A stretch of DNA of 39,196 bases from Kribbella sp. ALI-6-A (GTDB lineage Bacteria > Actinomycetota > Actinomycetes > Propionibacteriales > Kribbellaceae): contig NZ_MTQN01000002.1 of the NCBI RefSeq assembly GCF_001984195.1, positions 1-39,196 of the forward strand. Direction: 5' to 3'. Of the stretch, positions 16,511 through 24,717 are shown piece after piece. Below the pieces are notes generated by a model. That model did no database searches and was not told where the DNA came from. It saw only the letters and a list, made by a program, of their open reading frames with translations. The position numbers and the translations under genes are program-made. The first letter of the stretch is position 1, and the number at the start of each line of letters is the position of its first letter.

Positions 16511-19500
16511 CTACGGGGTGCGGTGTGGAGGCACGGGTGAACTGTCGATATGACGTGGTTCTCCTTCCAGGCGGATCGTTTTGAGCAGGCGGGATCTAAG
16601 GAGCGTTTGCTCCAGTTGATGGATAGCTGGCTGCGGCCCGAGTGGGTCGGGGCTGCGGATGTCGTATCTCTCGCGGTATGCAGCGATGTCGCGAACGATC
16701 GTGGTGTGTTCTGCCTGCGGACGGTCCGCGAGTTGCTTAGCGAGTGCCCCGTACCAGGCCGGAGCGAGCTCTTCGGCCCGCTCGGCCAACCACACGGCCC
16801 GCTGGGTGATGAGGTTTTCCAGTTCCCGCAGTGGGGCGACGAAGGTCGGGTCGGTAATCGCGGTGGATGGCTGGATCAGACCCGCGACCCGTTGGAGAGG
16901 TTGTCTGCGGCGACGCTCGTTCCGTAGGACGACGCGCTCGATGCGCGCGTGGAGGACTGCGGCAATGTCGCGGGCGTGGGCTAGGGATGGGCGCTCGACG
17001 ACACGACGCAGGGTCACGTTGGGGTCCAGGCCGGCGGCTTCGGCGCGGCGTAGGGCGGCGAGGAGGGGGCCGTAGGCGGCGGATGCTCGGACGGCGGCGC
17101 GGTCGGCTGGGTCGAGGCCTGAGTTGTCGATGGTGGAGCGGTATTTCTGGCCGGCGGCGATCTGGCAGAGGTGTTCGTGGATGGGGACGAGGTAGTCGAG
17201 GCGGGTGGCGTTTTCGAGTTCGGACTGCATGATCTCGTGGGCTGATCGCTCGGTGGTGTCTTGTTCGAGGACGTCGTGGAGGACTTCTTCCCTGGAGCGG
17301 GTGATGTGTGGTTCGTGGAGGTCGCCGTCTGGTTCGTGGGTGGCGACGTAGGCGTTGTTGGTTTCGCGGCCGCGGGTCATGCCGACGTACAAGAGGGGTC
17401 TGGTCATGCGTTCGGTGACGATGAGGTGGGCTGTGTCGACGGTGGAGCCTTGGGCGCGGTGGGCTGTGGTGGCGTAGGCGAGTTCGACGGAGTTGGCGAC
17501 GTAGTCGGCGGGGAGGGTGATGGTGTTGAGGTCGGCGTTTTGGATGGTGAGGGATCCGTCGTCCCAGCGGCGGAGGACTGTCCAACGGTTGCCGTTGCGG
17601 ATGAATTGGTTGGGGCCGTAGGTGAGGTGGCGGTTGTTGAGGCGGGTGACGATGTGGTCGCCTACGCCGGCTTGGGTTCCGTCGTGGAGTGGTGTGCCGT
17701 TTGGTTCGACTTCGCCGGTGAGGATTCGGTCGAGGCGGGCGCGGTTGTTGAGGCGGGTGACGGTGGCGTTGTCGGCGGCGATGAGGAGGCTGGTCAGGCC
17801 GGCGCGTACGTCGTTGAGCCAGGCGGTGTAGGCCTTGGTTTCGCATTCGTCAGGTGTGCCGGAGGTCAGTCGATCGTGTGCCTGGTAGATGTCGATCACG
17901 GATTCGTCGCCGTTGCGGAGGGCGAGACTGGCTTTGCGTTCCCAGGCGTGGTTGAAGCGCCAGACTTCGGTGAGTTGGGCGGCTTGGGTTTCCTTGGCGA
18001 TGAGGCGGAAGGCGCCGCCGGTTTCGATCGCTCCGAGTTGGGCGTCGTCGCCGACGAGAAGAAGTTTCGCGCCTGCCTTCGAAGTCTCCCGGGCGAGGGT
18101 GGCGAGTTCCATGGTTCCGGCCATGGAGGCTTCGTCGATGATGACGAGCTGGTTCTCGCGGAGGCGCCATCGGTCGGCTTCCGCGCGTACGGCTGCTAGG
18201 TCGCCGAGTAGGCGTTGCTGGTGGCGTCTGCGTTTGAGGTTGGCGGCAAGGTGGGCGGCTCGTTCGAGGTGTGCGATGCGGCGCTGTCGCTGTTCGGCGC
18301 CCAGTCCGACGGCCTCGTGGATCCACTTGGCGAGGTTGTCGGTGGTCACCCCGAGGCTGTCGGACAGTACTTCTGAGGCTGCGCTGGATGGAGCGATTCC
18401 GACGACGCTTCCGGGGCCGTGGGTCTGTTCCCAGGAGGTCCTGAGGGCCGCGAGGAGGCTGGTTTTGCCGGTGCCGGCGGGGCCGACGAGGGCTTCGAGG
18501 CGTTGTCCGCTGGTGGCGATCCGGTGGAGTACTTGCTGACGGTCAGGGCTGAGTCCGGGCGATGGGACGAGCGCGGTGGGGGCGATGGCTGGTCCGGTCA
18601 GATCCTTGGCGAGGTCGAGAAGCAGGCTCTCGGCTCCGAGCACGACTGGTGAGGTGAAGATCTGGCCGTTGTGGATTCGGTAGACGCTTTCGCCGTCGAG
18701 TCGTTCGCCGGGCAAGTTCACTAGATCGCCTGGGGTGAGGCTGATCGAATGCTGTTCGGCTCGGTCGGCGATGGCGTGCAGGACGGTCATGCGATCTTCG
18801 GTCGTGGCCAGCCGGAGCAGTCGGGTTTGACGTGCGGCCTCGGCGCTGATGTTCCAGCGGTTCCAAGTCGCGCGCTTGCTCTGCAGTGCGAGCACGACGA
18901 TTGCGCCGTACGCATCCAGCGTCTCCGCGCTGAGATCAGCCGAGGTGAGGATGCGCTCCGTGGATTGCTCCAGGCATTTCGCGAGACCGGCTCGGGCGTC
19001 ATCGCCGAGGGCATTGTCTGCTCGAGCCTGCCATTGGGACATAAGGACCGACAGCGGCTGAGCCAGGTGCTTGGGTGGCCGATTCATGAGGGTGGCTTGT
19101 TGCCGTAGGACGTACATCTCGCGCCGTGTCGGTGGTTGGTTGCGATGAGCAAGGAGTGCCGCGAGGTTCGACTCGATCTGGTCGCTGCGTGACGAGAACT
19201 CGCGGATCAGTTCGTCCGGTACGCCGGTGATCTCGAACGCGGGGTTGCGGCGTTCTCCGCGGTCCCGGAGGTCCCAGTCGACGCCGAGCCGGCGGGTGAG
19301 ATTGTCGGCCAGCAGCACGTTGTGGATCTCGGAGAGCGCCACCGCTGCCCGGAAGAGCACTTTGCCGTCGAGAGTTCGCCACTTGCCGTCCGTGCCCTGG
19401 ACGCGGTTCGCGACTACGAGGTGGGTGTGGAGTTGGGGATCGCCACTGCGGGTGTCCCAGTGGTCGAAGGCGGCGGCGATCACGCCGTGGACGTCGATCT

Positions 19501-20086
19501 GGGCGATGCCGCCGTCGCCGGTTCGGCTGAACGCAGCTTGCCGTTCGACGATCGCCAGGACGTCCTCGACCGCCTCGTAGTGTGCCGTGGCGACTTGTTC
19601 CTTGGTGCCGACGTCGGCCGTCGCCCACAGCGCTGATACCGACTTGGCAGGGGAGAAGGTGATGTCGAATCCTGCGACTGCTTGACGTGGCTTTTCGCGT
19701 GATTCCGCTCGACGGATCTCGTCGATGGCTGCCTCTCGCTGGTCGGCGGACAAGGTGGGATCGAGCGACTCGACACGCTTCGCGACTCGCTCCTCGAACG
19801 ACTGGTACACGCGGAATGGGTTGCCGAGGTGCTGACCGGTCACTGGGTCTTGGGCTCTTCCGAAGAGCGCAGCCATCTGTTCTTCGGTGACCTCGTCGCC
19901 GCGTTTGAGCTGTCCGTCGGCAAGTCCTGGAAGGCCGGCACCCAGCCATCGGCCGGGTGGGTAGCCGTCGGCAACGTAGTACGCCGTGAGTGGGGTTGCC
20001 ATTCGCCGATCGACGTCGGCTGCCGCTATGTGCTTGAGCAGATACTTGTATCCGTCGCCGGCGCTGAGGCGGTGGATGCTCAGCAC
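16511..20086 (-). CDS. traA: MobF-family relaxase/helicase (TraA/TrwC-like)
   Basis: A 1191-aa conjugative relaxase fused to a RecD-like helicase. The catalytic tyrosine pair is in LTAYYVADG (Y36-Y37). The FDITFSPAKSVSALW motif follows at about 140-155, and the metal-binding histidines are H209 (DHWD) and the HTH of QLHTHLVVAN (220-222). Helicase motifs are Walker A GPAGTGKT (535-542), Walker B VIIDEAS (about 651-654) and TTAHRAQGST (about 875-882). It nicks oriT and unwinds the transferred strand. The open frame extends upstream to 20395, but relaxase homology starts at the GTG at 20086, which overlaps the zinc-ribbon gene by 7 nt. Intact, unlike the genes after it. Confidence 0.93.
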   Translation of the reverse strand: MLSIHRLSAGDGYKYLLKHIAAADVDRRMATPLTAYYVADGYPPGRWLGAGLPGLADGQLKRGDEVTEEQMAALFGRAQDPVTGQHLGNPFRVYQSFEERVAKRVESLDPTLSADQREAAIDEIRRAESREKPRQAVAGFDITFSPAKSVSALWATADVGTKEQVATAHYEAVEDVLAIVERQAAFSRTGDGGIAQIDVHGVIAAAFDHWDTRSGDPQLHTHLVVANRVQGTDGKWRTLDGKVLFRAAVALSEIHNVLLADNLTRRLGVDWDLRDRGERRNPAFEITGVPDELIREFSSRSDQIESNLAALLAHRNQPPTRREMYVLRQQATLMNRPPKHLAQPLSVLMSQWQARADNALGDDARAGLAKCLEQSTERILTSADLSAETLDAYGAIVVLALQSKRATWNRWNISAEAARQTRLLRLATTEDRMTVLHAIADRAEQHSISLTPGDLVNLPGERLDGESVYRIHNGQIFTSPVVLGAESLLLDLAKDLTGPAIAPTALVPSPGLSPDRQQVLHRIATSGQRLEALVGPAGTGKTSLLAALRTSWEQTHGPGSVVGIAPSSAASEVLSDSLGVTTDNLAKWIHEAVGLGAEQRQRRIAHLERAAHLAANLKRRRHQQRLLGDLAAVRAEADRWRLRENQLVIIDEASMAGTMELATLARETSKAGAKLLLVGDDAQLGAIETGGAFRLIAKETQAAQLTEVWRFNHAWERKASLALRNGDESVIDIYQAHDRLTSGTPDECETKAYTAWLNDVRAGLTSLLIAADNATVTRLNNRARLDRILTGEVEPNGTPLHDGTQAGVGDHIVTRLNNRHLTYGPNQFIRNGNRWTVLRRWDDGSLTIQNADLNTITLPADYVANSVELAYATTAHRAQGSTVDTAHLIVTERMTRPLLYVGMTRGRETNNAYVATHEPDGDLHEPHITRSREEVLHDVLEQDTTERSAHEIMQSELENATRLDYLVPIHEHLCQIAAGQKYRSTIDNSGLDPADRAAVRASAAYGPLLAALRRAEAAGLDPNVTLRRVVERPSLAHARDIAAVLHARIERVVLRNERRRRQPLQRVAGLIQPSTAITDPTFVAPLRELENLITQRAVWLAERAEELAPAWYGALAKQLADRPQAEHTTIVRDIAAYRERYDIRSPDPLGPQPAIHQLEQTLLRSRLLKTIRLEGEPRHIDSSPVPPHRTP

Positions 20087-20457
20087 GAAGACCTGCGAAA
20101 GTCCTTGGCCAACTGCTCCCGCAGAAGCACGTTGTGGGTCTGGAGGCTCTGGGCGCCGGTCCGGATCTCGGCAACCTGGTGGAGCACGACTTCCAGCCCA
20201 TCGCGCTGACACTGCGACTGGGATTCGCAGTGGTCCAATATCGCGACGCGGAGTTCTTCGATCTGCTGGAGGAGCGCCGTGTCGTCTTCTGACGTAGCTG
20301 GTTGGATCGTGCGGCGGCGACGCCAGCTCCGGACGCGGCACGGGTCCGAGCAGAAGCGGCGAGTCGAACGGTGACGGATGAAGGGCGCCCCGCACTCGAA
20401 ACAGGTGCCGGTCGGGCTCGCGGATGAGGTAGCTGGCGGGGTCGTCGCGTCGCGCAT
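20080..20457 (-). CDS. zinc-ribbon/coiled-coil protein upstream of the relaxase
   Basis: A 125-aa basic protein. GTCFECGAPFIRHRSTRRFC and SDPC give a C19-x2-C22-x13-C36-x3-C40 zinc site, followed by RVRSWRRRR. The C-terminal half is a predicted helix (LLQQIEELRVAILDHCESQS) ending in LREQLAKDF. Its last codons overlap the relaxase GTG start by 7 nt, so the two are translationally coupled. It starts at ATG 20457, next to the inverted-repeat region proposed as oriT. A role as a DNA-binding accessory protein of the relaxosome or as an autoregulator is inference. The longer open frame extending to 21288 is not supported. Confidence 0.75.
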   Translation of the reverse strand: MRDATTPPATSSASPTGTCFECGAPFIRHRSTRRFCSDPCRVRSWRRRRTIQPATSEDDTALLQQIEELRVAILDHCESQSQCQRDGLEVVLHQVAEIRTGAQSLQTHNVLLREQLAKDFRRSSC

Positions 20458-20805
20458 ACGCCTTTCAACGCCGCGGGCACTGAACCCATGACCTGCCGTA
20501 TCGGCAGCTGAAACGCCTTGAATGCAAGAAGTGTGTCGGTGACTTCCGTTCCGACCGGAACGGGCTCTCGTCAACTCGCCGATGCGACGACCTGACTCGA
20601 CAACTCCGCGTGTCGGCAGATGTCGACCGTGCAGTTGGCTGCAGCGACAGCCGTTGAGCAGAGGAACTCGGTTCTTGGGCCGCGCAGGGCGCGGGCGCAG
20701 CCCGCGCGGCGTACGGTCGGCGCGGCGAGTTATCCACAGATTTCCGTGCCGCGGCCGGCGTCCCCACGAACCGTCGAATCCTGTTGGTGACGAAAGGGGA
20801 GCACC
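20458..20805. other. candidate oriT/control region with inverted repeats and a DnaA-box sequence
   Basis: A 348-bp intergenic region between the divergent relaxase and plus-strand operons. It contains CTGCCG/CGGCAG (20493-20507, 3-nt spacer) and the 18-bp palindrome CCGTTCCGACCGGAACGG (20546-20563). A nested set has GCCGCGC (20679-20685) able to pair with GCGCGGC (20704-20710), and inside it GCGCGGGC/GCCCGCGC (20689-20696, 20700-20707) around a GCA loop. TTATCCACA (20730-20738) matches the DnaA-box consensus exactly. Position beside the relaxase gene and the palindromes fit an origin of transfer. A replication origin or operators are alternatives, and no nic site was identified. Confidence 0.55.
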
Positions 20806-21159
20806 TTGAACAACACGATGATGCCGGGTGGCGAGGACCGGACCCGTACGGATGTCGTCGACCTGGTGACTCGCGCTGAGGCGAGCATCGAAGCGCTGGA
20901 GACGAGAGAGCCTAACGGCTCCTGGGCGATGACCGCCTTCAGCCGTTACCGCGTCTGCGAGCTCGTGGGCGTGACGCCGTACGCGCCGTACCTCGGGGAA
21001 CTGGCTGACGACCCGGCCGCGCTCTTCGACGAGGCGGCCGGCCTGGTCGATCGGTTCGAAGTGTCGATCGAGGGGCTGAGCTGGCGGTTGGCGCTCGCGG
21101 ACGCATTGCGGTCCGCGGCGAAGGACATCCGGATGGTCGCGGATGCGCGCGACGTATGA
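20806..21159 (+). CDS. hypothetical element protein
   Basis: A 117-aa acidic, mostly helical protein of unknown function, with TDVVDLVTRAEASIEALE near the start and YAPYLGELADDPAALFDEAA in the middle. It is the first gene of the plus-strand operon diverging from the relaxase across the candidate oriT. GAAAGGGGAG lies upstream; the first codon here is TTG/ATG-like at 20806, with internal ATGs at 20818 and 20821 as alternatives. Its 3' end overlaps the next ATG by 17 nt, indicating coupled expression. By position it may be a relaxosome accessory protein. Confidence 0.65.
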   Translation: MNNTMMPGGEDRTRTDVVDLVTRAEASIEALETREPNGSWAMTAFSRYRVCELVGVTPYAPYLGELADDPAALFDEAAGLVDRFEVSIEGLSWRLALADALRSAAKDIRMVADARDV

Positions 21160-22516
21160 AGGCCTCCTGACCGTCGCACACCGCCGTGCGGTCGACTCCG
21201 CCGGCCGCGTCAGCACGGATCCGGACCAAGTCGCCGCTGGGTGGGCCGCTGTCCTGGCGGCAACTCGTCGCCAGATGGCTTGGCTCAAGTACGAGCTGGA
21301 GATCCCGGACGTTGGGCAACCTGCAGCTCATGGCGATCCGGCGTTGATGGCCGTGGCTCAACCGCTAGGTGCTGCTGCGGACCTGCTGGCGGTTCAGGAT
21401 GCTGTCACGGCTTCGGTGCTCGACGACCGGGTGTCTCTCGTCGCGGCTCGTGCTGCGGTGGCAAACATCGCATCGATTTCGGCGCGCTCGGCCTTGAACG
21501 CGATGACGTCAGTCAGCAGGCGTCGTCGCACAGTCGAGCAGCGCTCGCTGGCAAGACATCTGCGATTCGCGAGAAGGGAACTGGAGCCGATCGTCGCACA
21601 GGAGAGCAACGGTCCGTTCCTGGGCGCTCTGGGAGGGTTGGCTGCGAGCATGCCGGCCGCGAGCACCGAGACCTACGAGCGAATCGCTCACGCGGCAGCG
21701 CACTGGCAGCGTCTGCACGAGGAGATCCCGGCCCAGAGCCTTCTGACACGAGACCTTCGATCGATCACCGCGCAGGTGCGCACTGCGGCGGGCCACGGTC
21801 GCTATCTCGTCAGGGCGGTCGGTGCGTCCGCACAACGCTTGGGATTCGGAGGCCCGGCGATCTTGCGACTGAGGAAGGCGAACACAGCTCTGCGTCGGAC
21901 TGATGCCAGCGCGATTCGAACTACGGCCGCCTGGAATCGGCACGTCTCGGACTTGGGCGGCACCACCTCGCTGCCGGGAGAGTTCGCCTTCCGTGAGTTG
22001 CACGAGGCCGTACGGGGTACCGTCGCTCTACCGAGTGGCGCACTGCGGTCGACTGCGGAGCTGATTCCTGATCGCTGGACAGCAGATGCTGTTCTCGAGG
22101 CAGTTGACGAACTCGTCCACTCAGCACATCAAGTTGCGGTGATGCAGCAGCGGGCGGTGTTCGACCTCGTCACCGCGGGAAGGCTCTTCGTTTCCCGCAG
22201 CCAAGCCATCCGGGCCGATCCCGCTTACCAGCAGCTGACGGTCGCACCAATCGGGAGGCGCCAACGGAGCTGGGTGCGGGTGGAGCGGATCGACTTCGTG
22301 CCCGAGCTCACCGAATCTCTCGCTGCCGGTGTCGACCTCCTAGGCGAAGCCGCACTTGCGTGCCGTCAACTCGCCCACACGGACGTGCAACGCCGACCGA
22401 CACGGCTCGAGTCCCCGACGAGGATCGCCGGCCCGGATCCAAAGCGGCGGCCTCGCAAAGCTGTTGCTCAGCGCCCCGATCAACCCGACCCGACTCCGGC
22501 CGTTGAGCTGCCATGA
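21143..22516 (+). CDS. hypothetical helical element protein
   Basis: A 457-aa, alanine- and arginine-rich protein predicted to be almost entirely helical. No catalytic motif or membrane segment is evident; a basic tail (RIAGPDPKRRPRKAVAQRPD) suggests nucleic-acid contact. The start at 21143 overlaps the preceding gene by 17 nt, and the stop overlaps the next start as ATGA. It thus lies inside a tight operon of transfer-leading-region type. I do not recognise the family. The coherent frame, length and overlaps make it a real gene. Confidence 0.72.
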   Translation: MRATYEGLLTVAHRRAVDSAGRVSTDPDQVAAGWAAVLAATRRQMAWLKYELEIPDVGQPAAHGDPALMAVAQPLGAAADLLAVQDAVTASVLDDRVSLVAARAAVANIASISARSALNAMTSVSRRRRTVEQRSLARHLRFARRELEPIVAQESNGPFLGALGGLAASMPAASTETYERIAHAAAHWQRLHEEIPAQSLLTRDLRSITAQVRTAAGHGRYLVRAVGASAQRLGFGGPAILRLRKANTALRRTDASAIRTTAAWNRHVSDLGGTTSLPGEFAFRELHEAVRGTVALPSGALRSTAELIPDRWTADAVLEAVDELVHSAHQVAVMQQRAVFDLVTAGRLFVSRSQAIRADPAYQQLTVAPIGRRQRSWVRVERIDFVPELTESLAAGVDLLGEAALACRQLAHTDVQRRPTRLESPTRIAGPDPKRRPRKAVAQRPDQPDPTPAVELP

Positions 22517-23526
22517 ACGTTGCAGACTCAGGAACTTCGGAGCGCTCCACGTCGGCGGTGGATGCGCTGTACGAGATGCTCGTCGACGAGATCCGCAAGC
22601 TCCGGACGGCGGACGACTGGAAGCGATGGCTCAGGACGGCGTCGGCCTTCCACGAGTACAGCTTCCGGAACGCAGTACTGATCGCGGCGCAGAGGCCGGA
22701 CGCAACGCTCGTCGGTGGTTGGAACACGTGGAAGCACCTGGGGCGTCGCGTGGTGAAGGGGCAGAAGGCGATTCGGATCTTCGCGCCGGTCTTCTCGAGG
22801 TCGAACAAGATCGTCACAGGTGAGAAGGAGGTCACCCGCCGCACCGACCACGAGTTGGCCGATGACTCGGAGACAGCGAAGGCGCGGCCTGGGCGTCAAT
22901 TGGTCGGCTTTCGGGTCGCCCATGTCTGGGATGTGTCGCAGACGGCCGGCGAGCCGCTGCCGAAGCCGCCGGGCTCTGCGCGCCTGGCAGGTCCGGCGCC
23001 GGCGGGGCTGTGGGAGGGATTGGCGACAGTTGTCGAGGGTGAGGGGTTCCGGCTCTCGGTTGAGTCGACCGGGCGGTTGGGCAGGGACGGCTTCACCGAC
23101 TTCGAGGCGCGCCGAATCGTTGTCTCGGATTCGCTGGGGGAGGCGAGCGCGGTCGCAACGCTGGCCCACGAGGTCGCGCACATGATGATGCACGACCCCG
23201 ACGCTGTGGCTGCGTCAGGCAGTGTGATGTGCCGGGGGATGAGAGAGGTTGAGGCGGAGTCGGTCGCCTTTATCCTGCTGGCGCATCACGGTCTGGAGAC
23301 CGACGGGGAGAGCTTCCCGTACGTCGCCGGCTGGGCTGCCTCGGTCGACAGCGCGGAACCCGAGCGGGTGGTGCCGAGGACGGGCGAGCGAGTTCTGCGG
23401 ATGGCGCGCGAGTTGATCGACCTCACCTCACAGCGCGCGGACGCTAGGGGTCGAAGGACGCCGGCGAGGCATCTGAGCCTTGTGCCGGAAGTAGCCGCGC
23501 CGACGCCGGACGGTCCGGGGTTCTGA
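22513..23526 (+). CDS. ardC: ArdC-like antirestriction protein
   Basis: A 337-aa two-domain protein. The N-terminal part (about 15-95) matches the ArdC ssDNA-binding domain: FHEYSFRNAVLIAAQRPDAT, GGWNTWKHLGRRVVKGQKA, IRIFAPV. The C-terminal part is a zincin-like domain with TLAHEVAHMMMH (HExxH at 219-223) and MREVEAESVAF supplying a downstream glutamate. ArdC proteins on conjugative plasmids protect incoming DNA from host restriction. Location in the leading region next to a relaxase and candidate oriT fits that role. ATG overlaps the preceding stop. The zinc-site glutamate is present, so the metallopeptidase-like site may be functional. Confidence 0.87.
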   Translation: MNVADSGTSERSTSAVDALYEMLVDEIRKLRTADDWKRWLRTASAFHEYSFRNAVLIAAQRPDATLVGGWNTWKHLGRRVVKGQKAIRIFAPVFSRSNKIVTGEKEVTRRTDHELADDSETAKARPGRQLVGFRVAHVWDVSQTAGEPLPKPPGSARLAGPAPAGLWEGLATVVEGEGFRLSVESTGRLGRDGFTDFEARRIVVSDSLGEASAVATLAHEVAHMMMHDPDAVAASGSVMCRGMREVEAESVAFILLAHHGLETDGESFPYVAGWAASVDSAEPERVVPRTGERVLRMARELIDLTSQRADARGRRTPARHLSLVPEVAAPTPDGPGF

Positions 23527-23528
23527 GG

Positions 23529-23918
23529 ATGGGTGGGAGCGAGAGAGTCGCGGCGCTGAAGAGAGCACGGCAGCGTCAGGCGCGGATCGAGGCGGCGACG
23601 GGACGCGCGGTGCGGGCACGAACCGCGCTGGAGCGAGCGAATCGGTCACGGGAACTCGCGATCGAGCGCCACGACGAGAAGGTTGCGAACGCCGAAGCGA
23701 CGTCAGTGCGGGAAGCAGCCGAGCTGTCGAAGGTATGCGGCTCAGCAGAGGCGGCAGCGGAAATCCTTGGCCTGTCGCTTCGGGACATGCGTCGGCTGCT
23801 GAAGTCGGACGGCGGGGAACCGACGTCCCACGCGAACGTAAAAGCGCCACGCCGTAGTGGTCGGCGTGACGCTACGACCGCTGGGAAGGGAGGTGAAGAT
23901 GAGCGAGTCGAACCATGA
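23529..23918 (+). CDS. hypothetical small basic coiled-coil protein
   Basis: A 129-aa, highly charged protein starting 2 bp after the ArdC-like gene. The first 60 residues are a likely coiled coil (AALKRARQRQARIEAATGRA). The middle segment, AELSKVCGSAEAAAEILGLS then LRDMRRLLK, resembles an HTH used by small element-encoded DNA-binding proteins. The tail is basic and low-complexity. It overlaps the excisionase-like gene by 20 nt. I do not recognise a family; a DNA-binding role is inference from composition and position. Confidence 0.6.
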   Translation: MGGSERVAALKRARQRQARIEAATGRAVRARTALERANRSRELAIERHDEKVANAEATSVREAAELSKVCGSAEAAAEILGLSLRDMRRLLKSDGGEPTSHANVKAPRRSGRRDATTAGKGGEDERVEP

Positions 23919-24102
23919 ACCGCTCTGGGACATCGAGCGCGTTGCGGCGTACCTGAAGATTCCGAAGTGGACGTTGTACGGGTGGCGGACCAGGGGTTAT
24001 GGGCCGCCGGCGAGCCGGATGGGACGCCACCTTCGGTACGACCCGGCCGACGTCATCGCCTGGAACGAGAAGTTGAAGAGTCCGGAGGCTGAATCGGAGT
24101 GA
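23899..24102 (+). CDS. excisionase-like helix-turn-helix protein
   Basis: A 67-aa protein with a MerR/AlpA-type HTH: LWDIERVAAYLKIPKWTLYG, then WRTRGYGPPASRMGRHLRYD, and PADVIAWNEK. This is the usual form of actinobacterial excisionases and recombination directionality factors. ATG at 23899 is chosen because GGGAGGTGAAG precedes it; the open frame starts at 23857. Such genes normally lie just before a tyrosine integrase, but here the next gene is convergent and no integrase is seen. The two convergent stop codons abut at 24102/24103 with no intergenic DNA. Confidence 0.85.
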   Translation: MSESNHEPLWDIERVAAYLKIPKWTLYGWRTRGYGPPASRMGRHLRYDPADVIAWNEKLKSPEAESE

Positions 24103-24717
24103 TCAACGGAGGACCCTCGCGAGGATCTCCGGCCAACCGCGCGAGGGTGCGTCGGCTGCGTTCCAGTCAGTGGTTCGGAGTACGGCGCGGATGGCGTTGG
24201 TGTCCTTGCTCGGCCGCCAACCGGTGAGGTGTGGCGGGACGAGCCATCGGTAGACGTCTACGTCTTCGCCCTCGGTCCCAGGTGCCGGAACCCAAGCGGA
24301 CGGGCCGGCGGTGAGGTCGCCACCAACGGCAGCGGCTTCGGCGTACTGGAGTTCTCCCGGGGCAACAAAGAACCGCCATTCACGTGTCGCTCTGCAGATG
24401 GCCGTCGGGCACGCGGTGCCGAGCACCTGGTGGACGTGAGCGCCGTACGCGGCAGGCAGACGAAGGACGTTGTAGTGATGAGTGACCAGTGCTATGCCCC
24501 AGCCGTAGTCACGCCACAAAGGTTCAGCGTCACGAGCTCGGGTGATGAGGAGTGGCGGACGAAGCGTGAGGTGAGGTTCGATGCAATCGCGGATCGGACA
24601 GATGCACTGGCCGCCACGGCGTACAGCGAGTCGGGCCACAGGCCATTTGTTGGCGGCGAACCGCGCAGCTTGTCGGGGAACGTCATGCCGGGTCGCGAAT
24701 TGGACGAGACTAAACAC
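24103..24717 (-). CDS. diverged primase/polymerase-like protein
   Basis: A 204-aa protein. It has FAANKWPVARL near the start, a cysteine cluster CICPIRDCIEPH, then YGWGIALVTHHYNVLRLPAA, and later CPTAICRATREWRFFVAPGE. The order (hydrophobic WPV entry, C-x-C-x4-C cluster, a LVT-x5-L strand, a final FFV strand) resembles N-terminal domains of actinobacterial bifunctional DNA primase/polymerases. The acidic metal ligands expected on the VLDVD-like strand are replaced (VLRLP), so it is probably non-catalytic. GTG at 24717 overlaps the methyltransferase stop by 8 nt, implying coupling. The assignment rests on recalled family features. Confidence 0.5.
   Translation of the reverse strand: MFSLVQFATRHDVPRQAARFAANKWPVARLAVRRGGQCICPIRDCIEPHLTLRPPLLITRARDAEPLWRDYGWGIALVTHHYNVLRLPAAYGAHVHQVLGTACPTAICRATREWRFFVAPGELQYAEAAAVGGDLTAGPSAWVPAPGTEGEDVDVYRWLVPPHLTGWRPSKDTNAIRAVLRTTDWNAADAPSRGWPEILARVLR

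Noticed and set aside
17261..18199. A 312-codon plus-strand open frame, rich in Gly, Val and Asp
   Set aside because: It lies antisense within the relaxase helicase domain and shows no family features.
20087..20395. Extension of the relaxase reading frame upstream by 103 codons
   Set aside because: The extension has no homology and overlaps the zinc-ribbon gene; relaxase sequence begins at the GTG at 20086.
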